A DNA stretch of 6,359 nt from Chitinophagaceae bacterium (GCA_020846105.1 JADLEN010000330.1:1-6359), one strand, 5' to 3'. Shown: positions 1-6,359, numbered from the stretch's first letter. The notes: generated from the letters alone by a model not told the origin. A program made the numbers and translations.

Positions 1-354
1 GTCGTACACCAGACATTCTACGTTTATTATTTTTTTACCTTCTCGTATCACCGTGCTTTTGGCTTGTAAGCGCTCGCCCACTTTGATGGCGTAGAGGAAA
101 TCTACGTTGAGGTTGAGTGTGGTGTAATTGACAGTGGTTTCTAGGCTGAGCACTGCCCAACCAATGCTTTCGTCTATCACCAAGGCCATCATGCCACCAT
201 GGATATGCTTGTAAGGGTTGGTCATCTCGGCGCGGATGGTGAGGCTAATACTAGCCGTGCCACGCTCGATATGGTCTAGCGTAAAAGCAAGCCAGTTGCC
301 GGCTTCGGATGGCGAAATGGTCATTTGCTTGCCTAGGTGTTGCTTTAATTTCAT
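1..354 (-). CDS. PaaI-family hotdog-fold thioesterase (partial, 3' end outside window)
   Basis: Reading the minus strand from the ATG at 354-352 gives 118 uninterrupted codons to the window edge, so the C-terminal part (probably 20-30 residues, for a family of about 140) is missing. The diagnostic stretch is residues 45-66: Asn46, then the HGG motif at 52-54 and Asp61 in a helix ending GWA. In the PaaI/YbgC-like hotdog superfamily this Asp is the catalytic base and the HGG loop binds the thioester carbonyl of an acyl-CoA. The later segments (VNYTTLNLNVDFL, then VGERLQAKSTV and EGKKIINVEC) match the beta-strands of the sheet. The usual small residue at position 49 (NxxG) is Lys. It is a soluble cytoplasmic enzyme that probably hydrolyses an acyl- or aryl-CoA; the substrate cannot be told from sequence. 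It is transcribed divergently from the membrane protein at 458. No Shine-Dalgarno sequence precedes the ATG. Family call firm, specific function unknown. Confidence 0.85.
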   Translation of the reverse strand, partial: MKLKQHLGKQMTISPSEAGNWLAFTLDHIERGTASISLTIRAEMTNPYKHIHGGMMALVIDESIGWAVLSLETTVNYTTLNLNVDFLYAIKVGERLQAKSTVIREGKKIINVECLVYD

Positions 355-382
355 TGGTAAAAAGTATGTGCGGATATGGCTG

Positions 383-390
383 CAAAGTAA
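383..390 (-). promoter_or_regulatory. Weak candidate -7 box for the thioesterase gene
   Basis: On the minus strand these bases read TTACTTTG, seven of eight matches to the Bacteroidota -7 consensus TAnnTTTG. It would place a transcription start near 376 and a leader of about 20 bases before the ATG at 354. No TTTG-like -33 element sits at the expected distance (around 410-413), so this is a tentative call based on one element in an AT-rich intergenic region. Confidence 0.28.
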
Positions 391-418
391 ATAATAAATG
401 TGCCTAATAGCTGGGCTT

Positions 419-447
419 TTTGTGTAAAGAAGTATTCTGTACTTTCG
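419..447 (+). promoter_or_regulatory. Candidate Bacteroidota promoter for the GT-C-like membrane protein
   Basis: TTTG at 419-422 fits the -33 element. After a 17-base spacer, TACTTTCG at 440-447 matches seven of eight positions of the -7 consensus TAnnTTTG. The spacing is a little shorter than the commonly cited 19 bases. The implied transcription start near 452-454 leaves only about 4-6 bases before the ATG at 458, so the message would be almost leaderless. No Shine-Dalgarno sequence is present, which is usual in this phylum. Confidence 0.5.
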
Positions 448-457
448 GGCTTCGGAT

Positions 458-2149
458 ATGAACAAGCCTATTGCTTACACAAGTGCATTTTGCCAATGGA
501 TATTACAGTCTAAACTGCGTACTTACGGTAGCTTTTGGTTGTTGCTTTTTGTGCTTTACATACCAGCGTGGCGTGCCGGTTTTGTGAGCGATTTTACTGG
601 TTGGCTCTACGATTTGCAGCAAAGTAGTTTTGCCGACCATATCAATCGTGTGCACTTTAAAGTAGAAAGTCTTTATCAGTTTTCGCAACTAGTGACTTGG
701 TTTTTTTATCAGCTTTTTGGTACCCATCATTTTTTGTGGCATTGCCTGCATCTGAGCCTGCATGCGCTCAATGTAAGTTTGCTGTATTGGTTGTTAGTGG
801 CTTTGTTTCGGCTACCTGTGTCGGGCAAAATAGCACTTTATAGTGCAGGTATTTTGTATTGCCTTGCCCCGTCGGTGTCAGAAGTTATTGTTTGGGAGCC
901 ATCCTTTCATTATCTACTGGGCTTGCTATTGTTTTTGGGGGTAATGCATGCGGTATTGCGCTATACATACAGCCAACAATACAAATGGCTGTTGCTGGCT
1001 TTTGTTATTTATTTTTTGTCTAGTTTTTCGATAGAGCTGTTTTATCTCACGCCTGTATGTGCAGGGTTATTACTGTATGTAGCTAGTGTGGGAGATGCAA
1101 GTGTTGCAAAGCTTTCGTTGCCGTCATTGTTGCAAAAGACCTTGCCATTTGCGCTGATATTGGTACTGCATTTTGTTTTGGTAAAACTGATTTATGGGCA
1201 TTGGCTGCCACATATCAATGCTGAGAATTTTGCACAAACAGCATGGACCAATACTTGGAGCAAACCTTTAAAAATACTAATCAACTTGCTTTTTCTTGGC
1301 AGGTTTTATGGGCAAGATACAAAGGCGCTTGTGTATCATTGGGCTGGGCTACCACAAGTGATTATTGCTTTTTATGGTTTGTGCGTTCTATTGTTTTTTA
1401 CAATTGGTCGTTATTTAAAATTGTATTGTGCTCATGCGGCTCTGCCATTTTTCTTCATTACTTTTTGCTTGGTAATGATGCTTGGTTTGTGTATACCGCT
1501 TTGGTTTTCGAGTGATTTTTGGGTAGTTTATGACCGCTATAGCTATTTTCTTACAGGTTTTTTATTCGCCTTTCTTGCTATGATGGCTTATTGGTTGCTG
1601 CCTCGTTGGTTGGGCATTGTTTTGTTTGTGTCTTTTGCTGGTGCCAATGTTTTGGCTTTGTACAAAGTAAATAAAAAATGGGCGGATTCTGCAGCACTTA
1701 CCCACGATTTGATGCTGTCATTGCCGCAACATTCTGACAAAAAAGTTTTGCTGCTGAATATGCCCCAAGCAATGAATGGTATTTTTATGATGACCGCAAA
1801 TGAAAGTAACGAAGTACAGGTAATGCGCAATTTATTGTACCCCGAAAAAGAAAAATACCCCTTGATAGACGTATGTGCCTACAATATGCTAACGGTAAAG
1901 GATGGCGCACATGTACAGGTGCTTAATGATAGTACCGTGCGGGTAATGCTAAATCAGTGGGGCACTTGGTGGTGGTACAATGATAAAGGTGCTACGAATA
2001 TGGAGCATCAATATTTTAGCAAACAAATGGATGAGTATGGCTACAACCTACTACTCAAAGGCAAGCGTGATGAGTATCTGTTGCTATACCAAGTGGGTAG
2101 GGAATGGAAGGTAGTGGATTGGTCAAAACAAAATGAAGACCAATACTGA
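458..2149 (+). CDS. Polytopic membrane protein, GT-C glycosyltransferase-like, with C-terminal non-membrane domain
   Basis: The 563-residue product has about 11-12 hydrophobic segments between residues 25 and 402 (roughly 25-40, 72-88, 92-118, 124-146, 150-168, 176-208 as two, 227-247, 270-282, 297-316, 327-350, 361-380, 383-402). A polar C-terminal domain of about 160 residues follows. Features resembling GT-C enzymes of the PMT/TMTC type are: acidic residues in the first external loop (SDFTGW, Asp45); HALN at 102-105 in a helix; APSVSEVIVWEPS at 137-149, like the P..sE...W pattern; and YDRYSYF at 358-364, like the ERYLYLPS motif. Known members transfer sugars from polyprenyl-phosphate donors to extracytoplasmic acceptors. 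That role is inferred here; donor and acceptor are unknown. The C-terminal domain contains an unusual WGTWWWY cluster at 501-507 and no motif I recognise. The ATG at 458 is the only in-frame ATG before Met163. The gene stands alone, with no other cell-envelope gene in the window. An inert membrane protein that has lost catalysis is an alternative. Confidence 0.7.
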   Translation: MNKPIAYTSAFCQWILQSKLRTYGSFWLLLFVLYIPAWRAGFVSDFTGWLYDLQQSSFADHINRVHFKVESLYQFSQLVTWFFYQLFGTHHFLWHCLHLSLHALNVSLLYWLLVALFRLPVSGKIALYSAGILYCLAPSVSEVIVWEPSFHYLLGLLLFLGVMHAVLRYTYSQQYKWLLLAFVIYFLSSFSIELFYLTPVCAGLLLYVASVGDASVAKLSLPSLLQKTLPFALILVLHFVLVKLIYGHWLPHINAENFAQTAWTNTWSKPLKILINLLFLGRFYGQDTKALVYHWAGLPQVIIAFYGLCVLLFFTIGRYLKLYCAHAALPFFFITFCLVMMLGLCIPLWFSSDFWVVYDRYSYFLTGFLFAFLAMMAYWLLPRWLGIVLFVSFAGANVLALYKVNKKWADSAALTHDLMLSLPQHSDKKVLLLNMPQAMNGIFMMTANESNEVQVMRNLLYPEKEKYPLIDVCAYNMLTVKDGAHVQVLNDSTVRVMLNQWGTWWWYNDKGATNMEHQYFSKQMDEYGYNLLLKGKRDEYLLLYQVGREWKVVDWSKQNEDQY

Positions 2150-2214
2150 TAAAATTGTTTTTACAAATTAGGATTCATTTACACTTTTTGCTAAGGTTTT
2201 ATTGTTTAACTGAT

Positions 2215-2222
2215 TACCTTTG
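2215..2222 (+). promoter_or_regulatory. Promoter -7 box for sucA
   Basis: TACCTTTG is a perfect match to the Bacteroidota -7 consensus TAnnTTTG. It implies a transcription start near 2228-2230 and a leader of about 60 bases to the sucA ATG. The nearest TTTG (2187-2190) is 24 bases upstream, somewhat beyond the usual 17-23 spacing, and a closer TTG at 2202-2204 is only 10 bases away. The -33 element is therefore uncertain while the -7 element is convincing. Confidence 0.55.
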
Positions 2223-2229
2223 TCCAATG

Positions 2230-2252
2230 CCTAAGAGTGAATTATTTTTAGG
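2230..2252 (+). other. Possible hairpin at the 5' end of the sucA leader
   Basis: CCTAAGAG (2230-2237) can pair with TTTTTAGG (2245-2252) around a 7-base loop. This gives an eight-pair stem that includes two G-U pairs and is rich in A-U. It begins almost exactly where the predicted transcript starts, a position where a small hairpin can protect mRNA from 5' decay. The stem is weak and may be chance in AT-rich DNA. It does not resemble a riboswitch I know. Confidence 0.25.
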
Positions 2253-2288
2253 TTATTGTCAACATAATATTTGATATCTCCAACAACA

Positions 2289-5024
2289 ATGCAAGATTTT
2301 TCTTACCTCAACAGTTCGCATCCGTCTTACATCGAGGCGCTTTACAATGAATATTTAAAAAATCCAACAGCCTCAGACCCTGAGTGGAAAAGCTTTTTCG
2401 ACGGTTTTGATTATGCATCTGGTCGTACCAACGGTACTACTGCGCCAGTTGCCTCATCAGTGCCTACTAGTGAGCATCTGAGCAAGGAGTTTGCTGTGTT
2501 TAAGCTCATATACGGCTATCGTAGTCGTGGGCATTTGCTGGCAGACACCAACCCCATACGTCCGCGAAAAGACCGAAATGCCGATCTTAATCTTAATGAT
2601 TTTCATCTTAGTGACGCCGACCTGGATACCACATTTGCCGCAGGCAATTTTGTTGGCTTGCCCAATGCACCATTAAGAGATATTATCAAAAAATTAAAAA
2701 CCTTATACACAGGTCATATTGGTATCCAATATACCTACATCAATAATAGCGAGAAAAAGCATTGGGTGCGTTCGCGTTACGAAGCCCTGATGATGGAGCC
2801 AATACAGCAAACAACGCGTCGTAGGGTTTTAGAAAAACTAAACCAAGCGGTGATTTTTGAGAAGTTTTTGCACATGAAGTATATTGGGCAAAAACGTTTC
2901 GGACTTGATGGCGGAGAAAGCACTATACCTGCATTGGATTTTATTATTAATAAATCTGCCGATGCTGGTGTAAAAGAAGTAGTGATAGGTATGGCGCATC
3001 GTGGTAGGCTAAACGTGCTAGCCAATACAATGGGCAAGCCTTATGAAAAGATTTTTTCTGAGTTTGAAGGTGTAATACCTGCAGACAATGCAATGGGTAG
3101 CGGAGATGTAAAATACCATCTTGGTTATCGTACAGATATTGTGACCCCTTCTGGCAAAAATATTCGCTTACAGCTAGCGCCCAACCCATCGCATCTAGAG
3201 GCTGTAAACCCTGTAGTTGCAGGTTTTGCACGTGCCAAATGTGATGCACTTTACGAGAATGAATACGATAATGTATTGCCAATATTAATTCATGGCGATG
3301 CCGCTGTTGCAGGTCAAGGTATTATTTACGAAATGTTGCAAATGAGCCGTCTTGAGGGCTACAACAATGGTGGAACAATACATTTGGTTATCAACAACCA
3401 GATAGGTTTCACAACAGATTTTGCCGATGCTCGCTCATCTGATTATTGCACCAGTGTGGCTGCAATGGTACAGGTACCCGTTTTTCATGTCAATGGCGAC
3501 GACCCAGAAGCTGTAGTGCGTGCATGTAAGTTAGCAGTAGAATATCGTCAGAAATACAACGACGATGTATTTATTGATATCGTGTGTTACCGTCGGTTTG
3601 GGCACAATGAAGGTGACGAGCCCAAATTTACCCAACCTTATATGTATGGCATCATAGAAAAGCACAAAAACATCCGCGATATCTATGCAGAATTCTTATT
3701 AAATAATGCAGATGCTGAGGCGCAAAATTTGGCAAAAGAATTAGAAAAATCGCTGTGGGATGAATTGCAAACCAAGCTAGATGCAGTAAAGCAAAGTCCG
3801 CTACCTTATAGCTATCAAGAGCCCGATGCTCCTTGGCAGCCCATGCGCAGAGCTATCGATAAAGATTTTGAACAATCTCCTGAAACAGCAATTGATATTG
3901 CGAAAGCGAAAGAGCTTTTTTATGCACTAATGACCAACAACTCTGACGTAAAACCATTGAAAAAAACGCAGAAGTTACTTACCGATAAAATAAAGCTTTA
4001 TGAATCTGACGGCAAAGTAGATTGGGCAACGGGCGAGCTTCTTGCTTATGCTAGTTTACTAAACGAGGGTCATGATGTGCGACTAAGTGGCGAGGATGTA
4101 AAACGTGGCACCTTCTCGCACAGGCACGCTGTATTGTTTGACGAAAAAACAGGGGGCGCCTATAACAGACTAAGTGTTACGGCCCAAAATGATGCCCATT
4201 TTCATATTTACAACTCTTTGCTCAGCGAGTATGCTGTGCTAGGTTTTGAATACGGATATGCCATGGCCAACCCCAACAGCCTTACCATTTGGGAGGCGCA
4301 ATATGGTGATTTTGCCAATGGTGCACAAATAATTATAGACCAATACCTGACAAGTGGAGAGCAGAAATGGGCGGCTATGAATGGCCTAGTAATGCTATTG
4401 CCGCATGGCTACGAAGGTGGTGGCCCAGAGCACTCAAATGCACGTCCAGAAAGGTTTTTGCAAATGGCTGCTGAAAACAATATTGTAGTAACCAATATCA
4501 CAACTTCGGCAAATTTTTTCCACGCATTACGTCGTCAGGTAAAATGGAGCTTTCGGAAACCGCTTATCAACTTTGCCCCTAAGGCCAATTTACGACACAT
4601 ACGTTCTTATTCTACTTTAGAAGAATTTGCTACTGGCGGTTTTCAAGAGGTGCTAGACGACAATACAATAAAAACGGCAAGCAAAGTAAAACGAGTGCTG
4701 CTTTGTACTGGCAAAATGTACTTTGACCTTAGCGAAAAACAACTTGTGGATAAACGCGATGATATTGCCATAGTACGCTTAGAGCAAATTTACCCACTAC
4801 CATTAAAGCAATTAGAAACATTGCACAAGAAATATAAAAATGCTGAGTGGGTTTGGGTGCAAGAAGAGCCTTCAAATATGGGGGCTGCAAGCTTTTTGAA
4901 AACTAATTTTGAAGCCTTTGCGCTTAAATATATTTGCAGAGTAGCTAGTGCATCTACAGCTACAGGTTTTGGGAAAGTGCATACCAAAGAGCAAAACGAA
5001 TTAATAGAAAAAGCATTCGGATAA
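2289..5024 (+). CDS. sucA: 2-oxoglutarate dehydrogenase E1 component (thiamine-diphosphate-dependent)
   Basis: This is the decarboxylating E1 subunit of the 2-oxoglutarate dehydrogenase complex. It converts 2-oxoglutarate to CO2 and a succinyl group passed to lipoylated E2 (SucB) in the cytoplasmic TCA cycle. The product is 911 residues, close to the E. coli enzyme (933). Domains: N-terminal E2-interacting segment at about 4-41 (SYLNSSHPSY to SFFDGF); ThDP-binding dehydrogenase domain at about 180-500 with MAHRGRL (His237), KYHLGY (His277), NPSHLE, HGDAAVAGQG (Asp337) and NNQIGF forming the ThDP/Mg site, then FGHNEGDEP; pyrimidine-binding transketolase domain at about 580-780 with GEDVKRGTFSHRH, EAQYGDF and HGYEGGGPEHSNAR (His706); C-terminal domain ending VHTKEQNELIEKAFG. 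All expected motifs are intact and there is no fused acyltransferase domain of the actinobacterial Kgd type. The frame also opens at a TTG at 2271; the ATG at 2289 is preferred because family similarity begins right after it. There is no Shine-Dalgarno sequence. No sucB follows; a terminator does. Confidence 0.97.
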   Translation: MQDFSYLNSSHPSYIEALYNEYLKNPTASDPEWKSFFDGFDYASGRTNGTTAPVASSVPTSEHLSKEFAVFKLIYGYRSRGHLLADTNPIRPRKDRNADLNLNDFHLSDADLDTTFAAGNFVGLPNAPLRDIIKKLKTLYTGHIGIQYTYINNSEKKHWVRSRYEALMMEPIQQTTRRRVLEKLNQAVIFEKFLHMKYIGQKRFGLDGGESTIPALDFIINKSADAGVKEVVIGMAHRGRLNVLANTMGKPYEKIFSEFEGVIPADNAMGSGDVKYHLGYRTDIVTPSGKNIRLQLAPNPSHLEAVNPVVAGFARAKCDALYENEYDNVLPILIHGDAAVAGQGIIYEMLQMSRLEGYNNGGTIHLVINNQIGFTTDFADARSSDYCTSVAAMVQVPVFHVNGDDPEAVVRACKLAVEYRQKYNDDVFIDIVCYRRFGHNEGDEPKFTQPYMYGIIEKHKNIRDIYAEFLLNNADAEAQNLAKELEKSLWDELQTKLDAVKQSPLPYSYQEPDAPWQPMRRAIDKDFEQSPETAIDIAKAKELFYALMTNNSDVKPLKKTQKLLTDKIKLYESDGKVDWATGELLAYASLLNEGHDVRLSGEDVKRGTFSHRHAVLFDEKTGGAYNRLSVTAQNDAHFHIYNSLLSEYAVLGFEYGYAMANPNSLTIWEAQYGDFANGAQIIIDQYLTSGEQKWAAMNGLVMLLPHGYEGGGPEHSNARPERFLQMAAENNIVVTNITTSANFFHALRRQVKWSFRKPLINFAPKANLRHIRSYSTLEEFATGGFQEVLDDNTIKTASKVKRVLLCTGKMYFDLSEKQLVDKRDDIAIVRLEQIYPLPLKQLETLHKKYKNAEWVWVQEEPSNMGAASFLKTNFEAFALKYICRVASASTATGFGKVHTKEQNELIEKAFG

Positions 5025-5040
5025 GCGAACATTTTTCAGC

Positions 5041-5075
5041 ATAAGGGGTGAAATAAAATTCACCCTTTATTTTTG
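5041..5075 (+). terminator. Intrinsic terminator after sucA
   Basis: The arm at 5041-5052 pairs with 5059-5070 as a 12-bp stem containing one G-U pair, with a GGGTGAA/TTCACCC core and a 6-base A-rich loop (5053-5058). A run of five T at 5070-5074 follows immediately. It starts 16 bases after the sucA stop codon. There is no A-run on the left side, so it should act only on plus-strand transcription. It makes sucA a probable single-gene transcript. Confidence 0.85.
5068..5075 (+). promoter_or_regulatory. Candidate -7 box for the arginase-rlmH unit, inside the terminator T-tract
   Basis: TATTTTTG matches TAnnTTTG at every fixed position and lies 19 bases before the arginase ATG, implying a start near 5081-5083 and a leader of about 13 bases. 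No TTTG-like -33 box is at the expected position, which is occupied by the GGGG of the terminator stem. The T-tract could produce this match by chance, so the call is moderate. Some promoter is needed here because the terminator should block read-through from sucA. Confidence 0.4.
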
Positions 5076-5094
5076 TAACCTAATAAGAATATTT

Positions 5095-6042
5095 ATGAAG
5101 AATATAAAAATTATAGAAGTACGGTCGGAGATTGGGGCAGGCACACGTGGTGCAAGCCTTGGCATTGATGCTATCAAAATTGCAGCCTTAGACTTTATGA
5201 GCAATTTTTTTGTAAACTTCCCATCAGAGATAGTGCCAGACCAAAACAATCTCTTGTACGAACCAGTTGCATCGCCTTATGCCAAGCGCATACATGGCAT
5301 ACATACAATGTATGAGCGTGTTTCTACAGCAGTAAGCGAGACTATCAAGTCGGGTATTTTTCCGGTGGTTTTTGCAGGCGACCATAGTACTGCAGGCGGC
5401 ACTATAGCAGGCATTAAAATGGCCAACCCAAAACGCAGATTAGGGGTAATATGGATAGATGCCCATGCCGACATGCACACGCCCTACACTTCGCCATCGG
5501 GTAATATGCACGGCATGCCTTTGGCTACTGCAATGGCCTTTGACAATCTTGAATGCAAAGTACACAACCCCGACCCCAAGACTGTTGATTACTGGAATAA
5601 ATTGAAAAACATTGGCAAAATTTCGCCTAAAATACAGCCAGAAGATTTAGTCTTTATTGCTCTTCGCGATTACGAAAAAGAAGAGGAAGCATTACTAAAA
5701 AAGCATGGCATAAAAATAGTAACGGTACAAGAAGTGCGTCGTAAGGGTATTGAAAGTGTTGTGCGCCAAACCCTAGCCCACCTTAGCAAATGCGAAGATA
5801 TCTATGTGTCTTTTGATGTAGATAGCCTCGATAGCAGCATATCACGCGGCACAGGCACGCCTGTGAGCAACGGCCTTAAAGAGCGTGAGGCCGAAGATTT
5901 GATAGCCGCATTGATGCAGAACTATAAAATTTGCTGTGTAGAAATTGTAGAAGTAAACCCAACCTTAGACAAAGAAAACCTGATGGCCGAAATAGCTTTT
6001 AATATTATAAGGCGTGCCGTTAATATTTTAATGGTAAACTAA
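5095..6042 (+). CDS. Arginase-family ureohydrolase (probable arginase)
   Basis: The 315-residue product belongs to the arginase/agmatinase/formimidoylglutamase superfamily of binuclear Mn enzymes. All six metal ligands are visible: His97 in AGDHS, Asp122, His124 and Asp126 in WIDAHAD, and Asp241 and Asp243 in SFDVDSLD. Glu286 in IVEVNP matches the guanidinium-binding Glu277 of rat arginase. The loop SPSGNMHGMPL (133-143, with Ser135, Asn137 and His139) is typical of true arginases rather than agmatinases, so the likely reaction is L-arginine to L-ornithine and urea in the cytoplasm. Oddities: His128 stands where rat arginase has Asn130, Glu194 is where it has Asp183, and LDSSISRGTGTPV replaces the usual LDP...ATGTPV. 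The N-terminus (SEIGAGTRGASLGID) differs from Bacillus RocF, and no urease gene is in view. The start follows an AT-rich stretch with no Shine-Dalgarno sequence. Family certain, substrate likely; a different ureohydrolase substrate remains possible. Confidence 0.9.
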   Translation: MKNIKIIEVRSEIGAGTRGASLGIDAIKIAALDFMSNFFVNFPSEIVPDQNNLLYEPVASPYAKRIHGIHTMYERVSTAVSETIKSGIFPVVFAGDHSTAGGTIAGIKMANPKRRLGVIWIDAHADMHTPYTSPSGNMHGMPLATAMAFDNLECKVHNPDPKTVDYWNKLKNIGKISPKIQPEDLVFIALRDYEKEEEALLKKHGIKIVTVQEVRRKGIESVVRQTLAHLSKCEDIYVSFDVDSLDSSISRGTGTPVSNGLKEREAEDLIAALMQNYKICCVEIVEVNPTLDKENLMAEIAFNIIRRAVNILMVN

Positions 6043-6049
6043 GCCATTT

Positions 6050-6359
6050 ATGAATATTGAAATATGGTCTTTAGGCAAAGCAAACGACTCCTTTATCGAA
6101 GAAGGTATTCAGTATTATTTTGGCAAAACAAGGCCATGGAATAATATTGAGCTCGTAGTGCTGCAAGTGCCCAAAAAGCTAGTGACTAGCGATGTACTGC
6201 GCAGCAAACAAATAGAAGAAGAGCTTATCCTCAAAAAACTCCAAGCACATCATTATCTGGTATTGTTAGACGAGCGCGGCAAGCAGCTCGACTCTATACA
6301 ATGGAGCCATCAGTTTCAAAACTGTATGAACCAAGGCGTGAAAACCCTAGTGATACTCA
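6050..6359 (+). CDS. rlmH: 23S rRNA (pseudouridine1915-N3)-methyltransferase RlmH (partial, 3' end outside window)
   Basis: The first 103 codons, of about 155 expected, are present. The N-terminus MNIEIWSLGKANDSFIEEGIQYYFGKTRPW matches the RlmH/YbeA pattern (short beta-strand, GK, then a helix with IEEG..YY). LVLLDERGKQLDS (residues 75-87) is the conserved central motif, and the fragment ends at KTLVIL, just before the expected glycine-rich SAM-binding trefoil knot of SPOUT methyltransferases. RlmH uses SAM to methylate pseudouridine 1915 in helix 69 of 23S rRNA on assembled ribosomes. The ATG lies only 7 bases after the arginase stop with no promoter-like motif between them, so the two are probably co-transcribed; no functional link is implied. 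No Shine-Dalgarno sequence is visible. The C-terminal half cannot be checked for integrity here. Confidence 0.93.
   Translation, partial: MNIEIWSLGKANDSFIEEGIQYYFGKTRPWNNIELVVLQVPKKLVTSDVLRSKQIEEELILKKLQAHHYLVLLDERGKQLDSIQWSHQFQNCMNQGVKTLVIL

Noticed and set aside
359..366. TACTTTTT on the minus strand as a -7 box for the thioesterase gene
   Set aside because: It lies so close to the ATG at 354 that transcription would start at or inside the start codon.
1243..1515. 90-codon open frame on the plus strand inside the membrane-protein gene
   Set aside because: It is an out-of-frame shadow of a hydrophobic coding region, and its apparent hydrophobicity comes from the T-rich DNA of the real frame.
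2153..2172. Possible terminator after the membrane-protein gene
   Set aside because: Only a four-pair TTGT/ACAA stem around T residues can be drawn, with no GC-rich core and no following T-run; no convincing terminator is seen between 2150 and 2214.
2271..2288. TTG at 2271 as the sucA start, six codons upstream of the ATG
   Set aside because: The extra residues ISPTT are not typical of the family, whose similarity begins just after the ATG at 2289, and no ribosome-binding signal favours the TTG.
2947..3282. 111-codon open frame on the minus strand inside sucA
   Set aside because: It lies wholly opposite the conserved ThDP-binding region of sucA, its translation shows no recognisable motif, and it has no promoter or ribosome-binding context.
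1..6359. Mobile element, CRISPR array, tRNA/rRNA or defence-system cassette
   Set aside because: No transposase or integrase motifs, terminal inverted repeats, spaced direct repeats, tRNA-like cloverleaf or toxin-antitoxin-like gene pair was seen; all genes are housekeeping or metabolic types apart from the membrane protein.

Overview
The window looks like ordinary chromosomal DNA from a member of the Bacteroidota, probably the Chitinophagia/Sphingobacteriia side, although the family-level placement is inference. The support is: AT-leaning composition; no convincing Shine-Dalgarno sequence before any of the four visible start codons; TAnnTTTG-type -7 promoter elements ahead of genes (a perfect match at 2215-2222, another at 5068-5075, a 7/8 match at 440-447); and the character of the encoded proteins.

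Layout. 1-354 (minus) is the N-terminal 118 codons of a PaaI-type hotdog thioesterase that runs off the left edge. 355-457 is a short divergent intergenic region with a candidate promoter for each direction. 458-2149 (plus) is a 563-residue polytopic membrane protein with the look of a GT-C glycosyltransferase and a non-membrane C-terminal domain. 2150-2288 holds the promoter and leader of the next gene. 2289-5024 (plus) is sucA, the E1 component of 2-oxoglutarate dehydrogenase, complete and with its active-site motifs intact. 5041-5075 is a strong intrinsic terminator whose T-tract also reads as a promoter -7 box. 5095-6042 (plus) is an arginase-family ureohydrolase. 6050-6359 (plus) is the first 103 codons of rlmH, the 23S rRNA pseudouridine-1915 methyltransferase, running off the right edge.

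How the genes relate. Each gene appears to have its own transcription start, except rlmH, which follows the arginase stop by only 7 bases and is probably co-transcribed with it. sucA is bounded by its own promoter and terminator and is not followed by sucB, so the E2 and E3 subunits must be encoded elsewhere. SucA (TCA cycle) and arginase (arginine to ornithine and urea, feeding glutamate/2-oxoglutarate metabolism) are metabolically adjacent, but the terminator between them argues against an operon.

I see no mobile element, CRISPR array, tRNA/rRNA gene, phage gene or defence-like cassette, and no evidence of a new multi-gene system. The points most worth a second look are the terminator/promoter overlap, substitutions in the substrate-binding loop of the arginase, and the uncharacterised GT-C-like membrane protein.
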